Positions 8,005 to 17,462 of a DNA stretch of 64,000 nucleotides are shown here, one piece after another. The position numbers and the translations under genes were made by a program. Origin of the DNA: an uncultured Oscillospiraceae bacterium (lineage in GTDB: Bacteria; Bacillota; Clostridia; Oscillospirales; Oscillospiraceae); NCBI GenBank assembly GCA_934561515.1, contig CAKTGM010000006.1, positions 17,253 to 81,252 of the forward strand, given 5' to 3'. The stretch's first letter is position 1. Each line of letters begins with the position of its first letter. The notes beneath the pieces were generated by a model. It was not told the DNA's origin. It did no database searches and was given only the letters and a program-made list of their open reading frames with translations.

Positions 8005-9441
8005 GTGCCGGAAAACAGAAAAGGCTTTGCCGCGGCGCTGCACATCCGCGGCCTGCGCCAGCGCTGGCTCTTGAGCGCCACGCTGCCCATCCTGCTGCTG
8101 CTGGTGCTGGCGGTGTCAATGTTCAGCGTCGGCGTGCAGGAATATTACTATAGCGCCATGCGCTCGGGGCTTGAAAGCCGGGCGCGCATCGCGGCGGAGA
8201 CCTTCTCCAATTACGGTGTGAAGAGCTACAGCGAGTATTACCGCCTTGCCTCGTACTCTGCCGAGACCTTTGAGGAAAAGGACACGATCGAGCTGCAATT
8301 CATCAACACGAACGGGCGCGTGCAGGTCTCGTCCTACGGCCTTACGGCGGGGACGCTCCCCGGCACGAGCGACATTGACGCGGCCGTGGGCGGGAGCATG
8401 GCGTCCTATCAGGGGCGCGACCCGCAGACGGGGGAGAATATCCTCGCGGTGTCCTACCCGCTGTACTTCAACTACCGCGTGGTGGGCGTGCTGCGGTATG
8501 TGACGTCGCTGCGCGAGGCGCAGCACCGGGTGCTGATGGATTCGCTGCTCGCAGCGGCGGCGGCGCTCGGCTGCATGGTGCTCATCGCCGCCTCAAACGC
8601 CATTTTCATCAACAACGTCGTCGAGCCCGTGGCGGTGGTGAGCGACGCGGCGCGGCGCATCTCGGGCGGGAGCTACGGCATCCGCATCGAAAACCGCTAC
8701 CGCGACGAGCTGGGCGAGCTTGTGGACAACATCAACGATATGTCGATGAAGATCAGCCAGAGCGAGAAGATCCAGCAGGAGTTCATCTCGTCGGTCTCCC
8801 ACGAGCTGCGAACGCCGCTCACGGCCATCAACGGCTGGGCCGAGACGCTTTCCGCCGATCCCGGCGCGAACATCGAGCAGACCAAGCGGGGACTTGGCAT
8901 CATCGTGAAGGAGTCGCGGCGACTGACGTCGATGGTCGAGGAGCTGCTTGAATTTACGAAGATGCAGGACGGGCGCTTCACGCTGCGCGTGGAGAGCGTG
9001 GACCTTGCCGGCGAGCTGGAGGACGCGGTGTATACCTATTTTGAGCTCTTCCGGCAGGAGGGTATCGAGGTGAGCTACAAAGGCCCCGAGGAGGATATCC
9101 CGCCCCTTGTGGCCGACAGCGAGCGCATGAAGCAGGTCTTCTGCAACGTGCTCGACAATGCCGCCAAGCACGGCGGCAGCGGCAAGCGCATCGACGTGAG
9201 CGCCGCGCGCGAGGAAGGAAGCTTTGTCATCCGCGTGCGCGACTACGGCCCCGGCGTGCCGGAGGCGGAGCTTCCGTTCGTCAAGCAGAAGTTCTACAAG
9301 GGTTCGTCAAAGGCGCGCGGCAGCGGCATCGGCCTTGCCGTGTGCGACGAGATCGTGCGCCTGCACGGCGGCACGTTCGACATCGCCAACGCCGACGGCG
9401 GCGGTGCGGTCGTGACGATCACACTGCCGTTCCAGCAATAA
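8005..9441 (+). CDS. Sensor histidine kinase (HAMP, HisKA, HATPase_c)
   Basis: 478 residues from the GTG at 8005. TM1 lies at about 20-42 and TM2 at about 175-195, with a roughly 130-residue extracytoplasmic sensor loop between them. A HAMP domain follows, then the HisKA box 'SVSHELRTPLTAI' with phospho-acceptor H266, then HATPase_c with N ('NVLDNAAKHG') and G ('DYGPGVP', 'GSGIGLAVC') boxes. I chose the GTG because AGGAGGGG lies 5-8 bases ahead of it. An in-frame ATG at 7960 would overlap the response regulator's end but has no good SD. It pairs with the preceding response regulator. Confidence 0.9.
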   Translation: MPENRKGFAAALHIRGLRQRWLLSATLPILLLLVLAVSMFSVGVQEYYYSAMRSGLESRARIAAETFSNYGVKSYSEYYRLASYSAETFEEKDTIELQFINTNGRVQVSSYGLTAGTLPGTSDIDAAVGGSMASYQGRDPQTGENILAVSYPLYFNYRVVGVLRYVTSLREAQHRVLMDSLLAAAAALGCMVLIAASNAIFINNVVEPVAVVSDAARRISGGSYGIRIENRYRDELGELVDNINDMSMKISQSEKIQQEFISSVSHELRTPLTAINGWAETLSADPGANIEQTKRGLGIIVKESRRLTSMVEELLEFTKMQDGRFTLRVESVDLAGELEDAVYTYFELFRQEGIEVSYKGPEEDIPPLVADSERMKQVFCNVLDNAAKHGGSGKRIDVSAAREEGSFVIRVRDYGPGVPEAELPFVKQKFYKGSSKARGSGIGLAVCDEIVRLHGGTFDIANADGGGAVVTITLPFQQ

Positions 9442-9455
9442 AAATAGAACGGGTG

Positions 9456-9484
9456 TTGCATTTTTGGAACGCCCGTGGTATGAT
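9456..9484 (+). promoter_or_regulatory. Sigma-A promoter of the DUF1385-prmC unit
   Basis: TTGCAT (9456-9461), a 17-base spacer and TATGAT (9479-9484), 27 bases before the ATG at 9511. Confidence 0.7.
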
Positions 9485-9510
9485 ATCGCATAGAAAAAGG
9501 AGAACCATTC

Positions 9511-10473
9511 ATGGCAAAAGAACATACGCCCGCGCCGAAGTTCCGCACGAGCATCGGCGGACAGGCGCTCATTGAGGGCATTCTGATGCGCGGGCCGGGC
9601 AAGCAGGCCATCGTCGTCCGCTCGCCGGAGGGGCTTGTGGAAAAGGTCGAGGAGCTGACGCTCGTGCGCGACAAATATCCCATTCTGGGGCTTCCCGTCA
9701 TCCGCGGCGCGGTGACCTTCGTCGATTCGATGGTCAAGGGCGTGAAGGCGCTGATGTTTTCGGCGGACTATTTCCCCGATGAGGACCTCGGCGAGCCGAG
9801 TAAGTTCGACCGCTGGCTGGAGAAGAAGTTCGGCAGCGAGAAGATGCAGAAATTCATCACGGCACTCGCGGTCGTGCTGTCGCTGGGGCTGACGATCCTG
9901 CTCTTTTTCCTGCTGCCGACGTTCCTCGCCGGGCTTATTGACCCCCTCATCAAGAGCGTGACGGTGCACAACCTTGTTGAATCCGTCATCAAGCTCGTCA
10001 TCTTTTTCCTCTACCTTCTGCTTTGCTCAAAGCAGAAGGACATTTACCGCGTGTTCCAGTACCACGGGGCGGAGCACAAGACCATTTTCTGCTACGAGGC
10101 GGGTCTGCCGCTGACGGTGGAAAACTGCCGCATCCAGCCGCGCCATCATCCGCGCTGCGGCACGAGCTTCCTTTTTGTGGTCGTGGTGGTGTCGATCATC
10201 GTTTCGAGCGTCGTGTTCAGCTTTGTCGACTGGCGCAACATCTGGGTGCGCATGGGGATGCATCTGCTGCTACTCATCCCCATCATCGGCGTGACGTATG
10301 AGTTCAACCGCTACGTCGGCGGGCACGACAACTGCGTGACGCGCACGCTGGCAAAGCCGGGACTGTGGCTGCAAAACTTCACCACCAACGAGCCGGACGA
10401 CAGTATGCTCGAGGTGGCCATCCGCGCGCTCGAGCTGGTCATTCCCGAAGAAAAAGGCAAGGATGCGTGGTAA
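9511..10473 (+). CDS. DUF1385 family membrane protein (YqhQ-like)
   Basis: 320 residues. It has the signature N-terminus 'IGGQALIEGILMRGPGK', the central 'YHGAEHKTIFCYE' block, and about four transmembrane segments (around 108-145, 165-180, 220-245, 250-270). The family is widespread in Firmicutes and its biochemical role is unknown; the conserved His/Glu cluster hints at metal binding, which is inference. It sits 2 bases ahead of prmC, a common gene pair in Clostridia. SD AAAAAGGAG precedes the ATG. Confidence 0.85.
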   Translation: MAKEHTPAPKFRTSIGGQALIEGILMRGPGKQAIVVRSPEGLVEKVEELTLVRDKYPILGLPVIRGAVTFVDSMVKGVKALMFSADYFPDEDLGEPSKFDRWLEKKFGSEKMQKFITALAVVLSLGLTILLFFLLPTFLAGLIDPLIKSVTVHNLVESVIKLVIFFLYLLLCSKQKDIYRVFQYHGAEHKTIFCYEAGLPLTVENCRIQPRHHPRCGTSFLFVVVVVSIIVSSVVFSFVDWRNIWVRMGMHLLLLIPIIGVTYEFNRYVGGHDNCVTRTLAKPGLWLQNFTTNEPDDSMLEVAIRALELVIPEEKGKDAW

Positions 10474-10475
10474 AA

Positions 10476-11342
10476 ATGGCAACGACATACAATAATCTCT
10501 ATTTGGACCTGCGCGCAGAGCTCAAGCGCGCGGGCGACGAGGAGGCAACGCAGTCCGCGCGCGAGCTGGTGTGCGCGGCGGCGGGCAAGACGCGCGAGGA
10601 ATTCGTGCGCGACGGCGCGCTCTACGCCTCGCCCGAGGTGGAAGAGAACGCGCGCGCGCTCGTCAGGCGCCACCTCGGCGGCGAGCCGGTGGCCTATCTC
10701 ATCGGCGAGTGGGAGTTCTACGGCCTGCCGCTCGATATCTCGCCTGCGGTGCTCATTCCCCGGCCCGATACCGAGGTGCTGGCGACGAAGCTCATCGACG
10801 CGGCGCGCAGCGCCGGGCCCTGCCGCATCCTCGACCTCTGCGCGGGCAGCGGCTGCATCGGCCTTGCGGCGGCGGCAAACCTGCCGGGCGCGCGCGTGCT
10901 GCTCGGCGAATACGACGAGGAAGCGCTCAAGATCTGCCGGCAGAACATCCGCCGCAACCGCCTGACCTCCCGCGTGGCGAGCCTCGGGCTCGACGCGCGC
11001 GAGAAGCCCTCGCGCTCCCTCGGCGAATTCAACTTCCTTGTGAGCAACCCGCCCTACATCCCGAGCGGCGACATTGCCTCGCTCGACGTTTCCGTGCGCG
11101 AGCACGAGCCGCGCCTTGCGCTCGACGGCGGCGAGGACGGGCTTGATTTCTACCGCGCCATCTGCGAAAAGTGGCGCGACGCGCTCGCGCCCGAGGGGAT
11201 GCTCTTTTTCGAGGTCGGCATCGGGCAGGCGGATCAGGTGCTGCGCATCATGCGCACGAACGGCTTTGGCGACATTCAGATCGTCAAGGACCTCAACAAC
11301 ATTCCGCGCGTGGTCTACGGCACGCTGTGCGACCATATCTGA
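10476..11342 (+). CDS. prmC: Peptide chain release factor N5-glutamine methyltransferase PrmC
   Basis: 288 residues from the ATG at 10476. An N-terminal helical domain (about 1-75) precedes a SAM methyltransferase fold with motif I 'ILDLCAGSGCIGLA' and the N-glutamine methyltransferase signature 'NPPYIPSGD'. It methylates the GGQ glutamine of release factors RF1/RF2. The start lies 2 bases after the DUF1385 stop. An in-frame GTG at 10467 is a weaker alternative. It is followed by recA after 42 bases. Confidence 0.92.
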   Translation: MATTYNNLYLDLRAELKRAGDEEATQSARELVCAAAGKTREEFVRDGALYASPEVEENARALVRRHLGGEPVAYLIGEWEFYGLPLDISPAVLIPRPDTEVLATKLIDAARSAGPCRILDLCAGSGCIGLAAAANLPGARVLLGEYDEEALKICRQNIRRNRLTSRVASLGLDAREKPSRSLGEFNFLVSNPPYIPSGDIASLDVSVREHEPRLALDGGEDGLDFYRAICEKWRDALAPEGMLFFEVGIGQADQVLRIMRTNGFGDIQIVKDLNNIPRVVYGTLCDHI

Positions 11343-11384
11343 AAAGCAAAATAGTTTACATAACGTTACGGGAGGAAAGCGAAC

Positions 11385-12491
11385 ATGGCAGAAAAGTCTC
11401 AGACGAAGGCGGCCGCCGCGATGGCCGAGGACAAGAAGCGGGCCATTGAAACGGCGATGCAGCAGATCGAGCGCACCTACGGCAAGGGCTCGATCATGCG
11501 CTTTGGCGACAATACCGTAAGCAGTGTGGAGGCCGTTTCCACCGGCTCTCTCGCGCTCGACCTTGCGCTCGGCATCGGAGGACTGCCCAAGGGCCGCATC
11601 ATCGAGATCTACGGGCCCGAATCCTCCGGTAAGACGACGCTGGCGCTGCACGTGCTGGCGCAGGCGCAGAAGGCGGGCGGCGAGGTCGCGTTCATCGACG
11701 CAGAGCACGCGCTCGACATCACCTATGCCCGCGCCCTCGGCGTGAAGGTCGAGGATATGCTCGTCTCCCAGCCCGACACCGGCGAGCAGGCGCTTGAGAT
11801 CACCGAGGCGCTCGTGCGCTCCGGCGCGATCGACGTGATCGTGGTCGACTCCGTTGCGGCGCTCGTGCCGCGCGCGGAGATCGAGGGCGAGATGGGCGAC
11901 AGCTTTGTGGGCCTTCACGCGCGCCTCATGTCGCAGGCGCTGCGAAAGCTCACCGGCGCGGTCGGCAAGACGAACACCATCGTCATTTTCATCAACCAGC
12001 TGCGCGAGAAGGTCGGCGTGATGTACGGCAACCCCGAGGTCACCACCGGCGGCCGCGCGCTCAAGTTCTATTCGAGCGTGCGCATCGACGTGCGCCGCAT
12101 CGAGGCGCTGAAAAACGGCAGCGAGATCATCGGCAACCGCACGCGCGCGAAGGTCGTGAAGAACAAGATGGCGCCCCCGTTCCGCGAGGCGGAGTTCGAC
12201 ATCATGTACGGCGAGGGCATCTCGCTCATCGGCGAGCTCATTGACCTCGGCGTGAAGCTCGGCCTTGTGCAGAAGAGCGGTTCGTGGTATTCGATGGGTG
12301 AAACGCGCATCGGTCAGGGACGCGACGCGGCCAAGCAGTACCTCAAAAACAACCCCGAGATCGCGGACAACCTTGAAGCCGAGATCCGCCGCAACTTCGA
12401 CAAGCTGATGACGGGCCAGTCCCGCGTGGCGGCGAAGGCCGCGGGCCGCGCCGTGGATGTCAGCGCCGACGATTTCAAGGATGAAGATTGA
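11385..12491 (+). CDS. recA: Recombinase RecA
   Basis: 368 residues, full length. It has Walker A 'GPESSGKT' (77-84), the conserved 'FIDAEHALD', Walker B 'VIVVDSVAAL', L2-region 'MSQALRKLT' and 'FINQLREK'. It forms ATP-dependent filaments on ssDNA for homologous recombination and SOS LexA cleavage. The SD GGGAGG precedes the ATG. No clear LexA box was found by eye in the 42-base upstream gap. Its 3' end overlaps recX by 11 bases. Confidence 0.98.
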   Translation: MAEKSQTKAAAAMAEDKKRAIETAMQQIERTYGKGSIMRFGDNTVSSVEAVSTGSLALDLALGIGGLPKGRIIEIYGPESSGKTTLALHVLAQAQKAGGEVAFIDAEHALDITYARALGVKVEDMLVSQPDTGEQALEITEALVRSGAIDVIVVDSVAALVPRAEIEGEMGDSFVGLHARLMSQALRKLTGAVGKTNTIVIFINQLREKVGVMYGNPEVTTGGRALKFYSSVRIDVRRIEALKNGSEIIGNRTRAKVVKNKMAPPFREAEFDIMYGEGISLIGELIDLGVKLGLVQKSGSWYSMGETRIGQGRDAAKQYLKNNPEIADNLEAEIRRNFDKLMTGQSRVAAKAAGRAVDVSADDFKDED

Positions 12492-13113
12492 GAAGATCGA
12501 ACGATCGAAGCATAAGCAGGAGCGCGTTCTCGTGTATCTGGAGGGGGGAGACCTCCTCCATGTCACCGAGAGCGAGCTTCTGCGTTTCGGTTTATCGATA
12601 GGGCTGGACATTGACGATGGGACTGTGATAGAATTGCAGCAGTCCGGCGCGCGGAGCGAAACGCGCGTGTGCGCGGCGAATATGATCTCGGCGCGCCCGC
12701 TCTCACGAAGAGAGCTTGTCAAAAAACTCCGGGAGAAAGGCGCGGCAGAGTCCGACGCGGAAGCGGCGGCGGACTGGCTCGAGGAGATCGGCGCGCTCAA
12801 CGACGCGGACTATGCTTCGATGCTCGTGCGGCATTACGGCGGCATGGGCTACGGCGAAGCGAAGATCCGCGACGAGCTTTACCGGCGCGGCGTCAAGCGC
12901 GAGCTGTGGGAGGATGCGCTCGCCGCCTCACCCGACGCGCAGGAGACCATCGCGCGCGTGATCGCGCAGAAGACGAAGGGCCGCGCGCTCGACGAAAAGG
13001 GCAGAAAGCGCCTGTCCGATCTGCTGCTGCGCCGGGGCTTTGCCTGCCGCGATGTGCGCGCGGCGCTCACTGCATACGGCGAAAATGCGACGGAATTCGA
13101 TTACGATGAGTGA
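12481..13113 (+). CDS. recX: Regulatory protein RecX
   Basis: 210 residues from the ATG at 12481, which lies inside the last codons of recA. The protein is rich in Arg/Glu with repeated three-helix motifs ('SRRELVKKLREKGA', 'GYGEAKIRDELYRRGV', 'LLLRRGFACRDVRAAL'), as in RecX. RecX binds and modulates RecA filaments. Overlap and order with recA support the call. The mRNA is shared, so translational coupling is likely. Confidence 0.9.
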   Translation: MKIEKIERSKHKQERVLVYLEGGDLLHVTESELLRFGLSIGLDIDDGTVIELQQSGARSETRVCAANMISARPLSRRELVKKLREKGAAESDAEAAADWLEEIGALNDADYASMLVRHYGGMGYGEAKIRDELYRRGVKRELWEDALAASPDAQETIARVIAQKTKGRALDEKGRKRLSDLLLRRGFACRDVRAALTAYGENATEFDYDE

Positions 13114-13148
13114 TCGTTCGACGATATTTTACAAATAGGAGAGGTTTT

Positions 13149-14477
13149 ATGCCTTATCAGATTTTCTTCATTTCCCTTGGCTGCGCCAAAAATCAGGTCA
13201 ACTGCGAGCAGATGATGGCAACGGTGCAGCACGCGGGGAACGACATCGTCCTCTCGCCCGAGGGGGCGGACGTGGCCGTGGTCAACACCTGTGGCTTTCT
13301 TGCCTCGGCCTGCGAGGAGGCCATCGACAATATTCTCGAGATGGCGGCGCTCAAGCAGGAGGGCAAGCTCAAAAAGATCATCGTCACCGGCTGCATGGCG
13401 CAGCGCTACAAGGACGATGTGCTCCATGAGCTGCCCGAGGTGGACGCGGTGCTCGGCACCGGCAGCTACGGCGACATTGCCCTCGCCATCGACGAGGTGA
13501 TGGGCGCGCAGGCGCTGCGTCCCTGCCACATGGGCGATATCCACCACTGCGAGCAGGGCGGCGCACGCATTTTGTCAACGCCGCCGTGGTATGCGTATCT
13601 GCGCATCGCCGAGGGCTGCGACAACTGCTGCGCCTACTGCATCATCCCGCGCCTGCGCGGGCGCTACCGCAGCCGCCCGATGGCGGAGCTTCTTACAGAG
13701 GCGGGCGAGCTTGCCGCCGCGGGCGTGAAGGAGCTCATCGTCATCGCCCAGGACATCACGCGCTACGGAACGGACCTGAACGGAGAGCATCAGCTGGCTG
13801 CCCTCCTGCGCGAGCTGTGCAGGCTCGATTTCCACTGGATCCGGCTCCACTATCTCTATCCCGACGATATCACCGATGAGCTCATCGACACCATCGCGCA
13901 GGAAGAGAAGATCGTGCCCTATCTCGATATCCCCATCCAGCACTGCAATGACGCCATTTTGAAGGCGATGAACCGCCGCGACACAAAAGAGAGCATCCGC
14001 AAGACCTTCCGCGACCTGCGTGAACGCATCCCCGGCCTTGTGCTGCGCACCTCCATCATCGCAGGACTCCCCGGCGAGGGCGAGGCGGAGTTCGAAGAGC
14101 TCTGCGACTTTTTGCGCGAGGAAAAGATCGAGCGCGCGGGCGTGTTCCCCTTCTCCCCCGAAGAGGGGACGAAGGCCGCGGCGATGGAGCACGTTCCCAC
14201 CGAGGAAGCCCGGCGCCGCACGGAGCTTCTGGTCGACGTGCAGAGCGATATCATCGATGCATACAACGACTCCGTCCTCGGCGACGTGCGCGAGGTGCTG
14301 TGCGAGGGCTGGAGCGAGGAAGCGCAGGCCTATGCCGGCCGCAGCTACGCCGAATCCGTGGACATTGACGGAAAGATTTACTTTTCCGCAAACCGTGATA
14401 TAATGGCGGGTGAGTTCGTGAACGTCCGCCTGACCGGCACGATGGACGGCGAGCTGACCGGCGAAGAAGCCGAATAA
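13149..14477 (+). CDS. rimO: Ribosomal protein uS12 methylthiotransferase RimO
   Basis: 442 residues. The N-terminal UPF0004 domain carries C12 ('SLGCAKNQVN'), C48 and C82 for the auxiliary cluster. The radical SAM domain has C157-x3-C161-x2-C164. A C-terminal TRAM domain (about 375-440) follows. RimO adds a methylthio group to an aspartate of S12. The 'GCAKN' start block separates it from MiaB/MtaB. The ATG is chosen behind AGGAGAGG; longer in-frame starts lack an SD. Confidence 0.93.
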   Translation: MPYQIFFISLGCAKNQVNCEQMMATVQHAGNDIVLSPEGADVAVVNTCGFLASACEEAIDNILEMAALKQEGKLKKIIVTGCMAQRYKDDVLHELPEVDAVLGTGSYGDIALAIDEVMGAQALRPCHMGDIHHCEQGGARILSTPPWYAYLRIAEGCDNCCAYCIIPRLRGRYRSRPMAELLTEAGELAAAGVKELIVIAQDITRYGTDLNGEHQLAALLRELCRLDFHWIRLHYLYPDDITDELIDTIAQEEKIVPYLDIPIQHCNDAILKAMNRRDTKESIRKTFRDLRERIPGLVLRTSIIAGLPGEGEAEFEELCDFLREEKIERAGVFPFSPEEGTKAAAMEHVPTEEARRRTELLVDVQSDIIDAYNDSVLGDVREVLCEGWSEEAQAYAGRSYAESVDIDGKIYFSANRDIMAGEFVNVRLTGTMDGELTGEEAE

Positions 14478-14513
14478 CAACAAAGCCCTGCAAGGCAGGA
14501 GGAAAGAGAGACA

Positions 14514-15038
14514 ATGACAACTGCAAACAAGCTGACGATCCTGCGCATTGCGCTGATCCCCGTATTTTTGGTGGTGCTGTACCTCGATTTCGCGGGCGCG
14601 AGATGGTGGGCGCTCGCCATTTTCGCCGCCGCGTGCCTGACGGATTTTGCCGACGGCTACATTGCCCGCCACTATCATCAGATCACGAATTTTGGCAAGT
14701 TCATGGACCCGCTGGCGGACAAGATGCTCGTTATGGCGGCGATGTGCTACTTTGTCGAGTGCGGGCAGATGCCCGGCTGGTGCCTTGCCATCGTGCTGCT
14801 GCGCGAATTTGCCGTGTCCGGTATGCGCCTTGTCGCCGTCGAGCAGGGGCGCGTCATCGCCGCGGCGTGGTCGGGCAAGATCAAGACCGCCTCGACCATG
14901 GTGTGCCTGTGCCTGATGCTGGTGTTCAGCAGCAAGGCGCTGGGCCTTGCGTGCATCGCGGTCATCGTGGCGACGACCGTGTATTCCGGCATCGAATATT
15001 TCGCAAAGAACATCGACGTCTTCAAAGAGGCGGACTGA
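14514..15038 (+). CDS. pgsA: CDP-diacylglycerol-glycerol-3-phosphate 3-phosphatidyltransferase PgsA
   Basis: 174 residues, mostly hydrophobic with about four to five membrane helices. The CDP-alcohol phosphotransferase signature is present: 'DFADGYIARHYHQITNFGKF' followed by 'MDPLADK' (D-G-x2-A-R-x8-G-x3-D-x3-D). It makes phosphatidylglycerol phosphate in the membrane. SD AGGAGGAAAG. It is 36 bases after rimO and 34 before cysS, so probably in one operon; the rimO-pgsA order is common in Firmicutes. Confidence 0.93.
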   Translation: MTTANKLTILRIALIPVFLVVLYLDFAGARWWALAIFAAACLTDFADGYIARHYHQITNFGKFMDPLADKMLVMAAMCYFVECGQMPGWCLAIVLLREFAVSGMRLVAVEQGRVIAAAWSGKIKTASTMVCLCLMLVFSSKALGLACIAVIVATTVYSGIEYFAKNIDVFKEAD

Positions 15039-15072
15039 TCCCGACATTTCATCTTCTCAAAGGAGAGCTATC

Positions 15073-16527
15073 ATGTATTTATACAATTCCGCGACCCATA
15101 AAAAGGAAGAATTCAAGACCCATACGCCGAACCATGTGGAGATGTACACCTGCGGTCCCACCGTGTATCACTTTGCCCACATCGGCAACCTCCGCTCCTA
15201 CATCATGGAGGACGTGCTGGAAAAGTACCTGCGCTTTTCGGGCTACAGCGTGAACCGCGTGATGAACATCACCGACGTTGGCCACCTCACGAGCGACGCC
15301 GACGAGGGCGAGGACAAGATGGTCAAGGGCGCAAAGCGCGAGCACAAGACCGTCATGGAGATCGCCCAGTATTATACCGACGCATTCTTTGACGACTGCC
15401 GCAAGCTCAACATCAAGCGCCCGGACGTTGTCCAGCCCGCGACGGGTCTCATCGACGATTATATCAGGATCATCACGAAGCTCCTTGACACCGGCTATGC
15501 CTACATCGCCGGCGGCAACGTCTACTTCGACACGAGCAAGCTTGCGCGCTACTATATCTTCAACGACCACAACGAGGAAGACCTCGCCGTCGGCGTGCGC
15601 GAGGGCGTGGAGGAGGACGAGAACAAGAAGAACAAGAACGACTTCGTCCTCTGGTTCACCAAGTCCAAGTTTGAAGATCAGGCGCTCAAATGGGATTCCC
15701 CCTGGGGCGTGGGCTATCCGGGCTGGCACATCGAATGCTCCGGCATTTCGATGAAGTATAACGGTGAGTATCTCGACCTGCACTGCGGCGGCGTGGACAA
15801 CGCCTTCCCGCACCACACGAACGAGATCGCGCAGAGCGAGAGCTACCTCGGCCACCCCTGGTGCCCCCAGTGGTGCCATGTGGCGCACCTCAACACGACC
15901 GACGGCAAGATGTCGAAGTCCAAGGGCGAATTTCTGACCGTCTCGCTGCTCGAGGAGAAGGGCTACGACCCGCTCGCCTACCGCTTCTTCTGTATGCAGA
16001 GCCACTACCGCAAGAGCCTTGTCTTCACGTGGGAAAACCTCGACAATGCGGTGCTCGCCTACAACAAGCTTGTTGCCAAGATCGCGAACATCAGGGACGA
16101 GGGCGGCGTGGACGAGGCGGTGCGCAGCGAATGCCGCGCGAAGTTCATGAAGGAAATGGACAACGACCTCAACACCGCCATGGGCGTGACCGCGCTCTAC
16201 GACGTGCTCAAGGCCAAGACCACGGGCGCGACGAAGCTCGCCATCATCGGCGACTATGACACGGTGCTGAGCCTCGACCTCCTCAAGAAGGCGGAGGCGG
16301 AGCGCGAGAAGAAGGAGAAGGCGGCCGCGCAGCAGAGCGCGGGCGGCTTCACGGTCGTCTCCGAGGACGGCACGGCGGATGAAGGCGTTGAAACTCTCAT
16401 TCGCCAGCGCGCGGAGGCAAAGAAGGCGAAGAACTTCGCCGAGGCCGACCGCATCCGCGACGAGCTCAAGGCGCAGGGCATTGAAGTGACCGATATGCCC
16501 GGCGGCGCAAAGTGGAAGCGCGTGTAA
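15073..16527 (+). CDS. cysS: Cysteinyl-tRNA synthetase
   Basis: 484 residues. The class I signature 'HIG' is in 'YHFAHIGNLRSY', preceded by the zinc-ligand cysteine in 'YTCGPTVY'. 'GWHIECSG' and 'HTNEIAQSE' provide further Zn ligands, and the KMSKS loop is 'KMSKSK'. A C-terminal helical domain follows, with an Ala/Glu/Lys-rich insertion around residues 415-440. It charges tRNA-Cys; a tRNA-Cys gene is in this window at 31.1 kb. The SD AAAGGAGAGC picks the ATG at 15073. Confidence 0.96.
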   Translation: MYLYNSATHKKEEFKTHTPNHVEMYTCGPTVYHFAHIGNLRSYIMEDVLEKYLRFSGYSVNRVMNITDVGHLTSDADEGEDKMVKGAKREHKTVMEIAQYYTDAFFDDCRKLNIKRPDVVQPATGLIDDYIRIITKLLDTGYAYIAGGNVYFDTSKLARYYIFNDHNEEDLAVGVREGVEEDENKKNKNDFVLWFTKSKFEDQALKWDSPWGVGYPGWHIECSGISMKYNGEYLDLHCGGVDNAFPHHTNEIAQSESYLGHPWCPQWCHVAHLNTTDGKMSKSKGEFLTVSLLEEKGYDPLAYRFFCMQSHYRKSLVFTWENLDNAVLAYNKLVAKIANIRDEGGVDEAVRSECRAKFMKEMDNDLNTAMGVTALYDVLKAKTTGATKLAIIGDYDTVLSLDLLKKAEAEREKKEKAAAQQSAGGFTVVSEDGTADEGVETLIRQRAEAKKAKNFAEADRIRDELKAQGIEVTDMPGGAKWKRV

Positions 16528-16547
16528 CGTCCCTTTACAAAGGAATG

Positions 16548-16577
16548 CAAAGAGCCGCCTGCGGGCGGCTCTTTTTC
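16548..16577 (+). terminator. Rho-independent terminator after cysS
   Basis: A 10-bp stem (16550-16559 with 16564-16573) is followed by T5 with one C. Confidence 0.85.
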
Positions 16578-16760
16578 TCTCATCGGGCATATCGATGAGA
16601 AAAACGAAAGCAAGCGGAAATTTCGTTCAAATTCAATAATGAAAGAATGCGAAGTCCGTCATTCAATTATTGCAAGCTGCGGCGGGCGATTTTCCTCGCT
16701 TTTTGCAGGAGAGTGTGGTATGCTGACGCAGAAAAGTGTTTTGAGAAAGGAAGCCATCCC

Positions 16761-17462
16761 ATGATCGATATTTTTGATATGATGGGGCCGGTGATGGTTG
16801 GTCCGTCCAGCTCGCACACGGCGGGCGCGGCGCGCATCGGCTGCATGGCCCGGACGCTGCTCGGCGAGGAAGTGGCCGAGGCGAAGATCGGGCTGCACGG
16901 CTCGTTTGCCGTAACGGGCATCGGCCACGGCTCGGACCGCGCGCTGCTGGCGGGCCTGCTCGGCATGAAGCCGGACGATCTGCGCATCCCGAACGCCTAT
17001 CAGGAAGCGAAGAACGCCGGGATGCGCTATTCCTTCCACACCGTCGACCTGCGCGACGCGCACCCGAACACGGCGCTTCTGGAGCTGACGGGCAGGGGCG
17101 GCAAGAAGATGAGCCTGCAAGCCTCGTCCGTCGGCGGCGGGGCGATCGTCGTCAACAAGATCGACGGCATCAGCGTGAACTTTACGGGCGAGTTCAACAC
17201 GCTCATCGTGCGCAATCAGGATGAATCCGGCTCGGTCGCGGCGATCACCTCGATCTTGAGCCAGCTGCGCATCAACGTGGCGAACATGAGCGTCAGCCGC
17301 CACCGCCGCGGCGGCAGCGCGCTGATGGTCATCGAGACGGACCAGCACGTCAAGCCCTATCAGGTGGAATTTCTCGCGCAGCTGCCGAGCATTTTGTCTT
17401 TGACCTATTACGACAAGGAGGACGACGAGGATGGTTCTGGATTCGATGAAGCAAATCTTTGA
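16761..17462 (+). CDS. sdaAB: L-serine dehydratase, iron-sulfur-dependent, beta subunit
   Basis: 233 residues. The N-terminal serine-dehydratase beta domain has 'GPSSSHTAGAARIG' and a C-terminal ACT-like domain spans about 155-225 ('QDESGSVAAITSILSQLRINVANM'). With the alpha subunit it deaminates L-serine to pyruvate and ammonia using a 4Fe-4S cluster. GAAAGGAAG precedes the ATG. The 183-base leader contains an imperfect inverted repeat (16636-16676) of unknown role. The 3' end overlaps sdaAA by 32 bases. Confidence 0.92.
   Translation: MIDIFDMMGPVMVGPSSSHTAGAARIGCMARTLLGEEVAEAKIGLHGSFAVTGIGHGSDRALLAGLLGMKPDDLRIPNAYQEAKNAGMRYSFHTVDLRDAHPNTALLELTGRGGKKMSLQASSVGGGAIVVNKIDGISVNFTGEFNTLIVRNQDESGSVAAITSILSQLRINVANMSVSRHRRGGSALMVIETDQHVKPYQVEFLAQLPSILSLTYYDKEDDEDGSGFDEANL

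Noticed and set aside
10311..12800. Very long open frame (about 830 codons) on the minus strand across DUF1385, prmC and recA
   Set aside because: It is antisense to three well-conserved genes and is Arg/His/Ala-rich low-complexity, as expected for the complement of GC-rich coding DNA.
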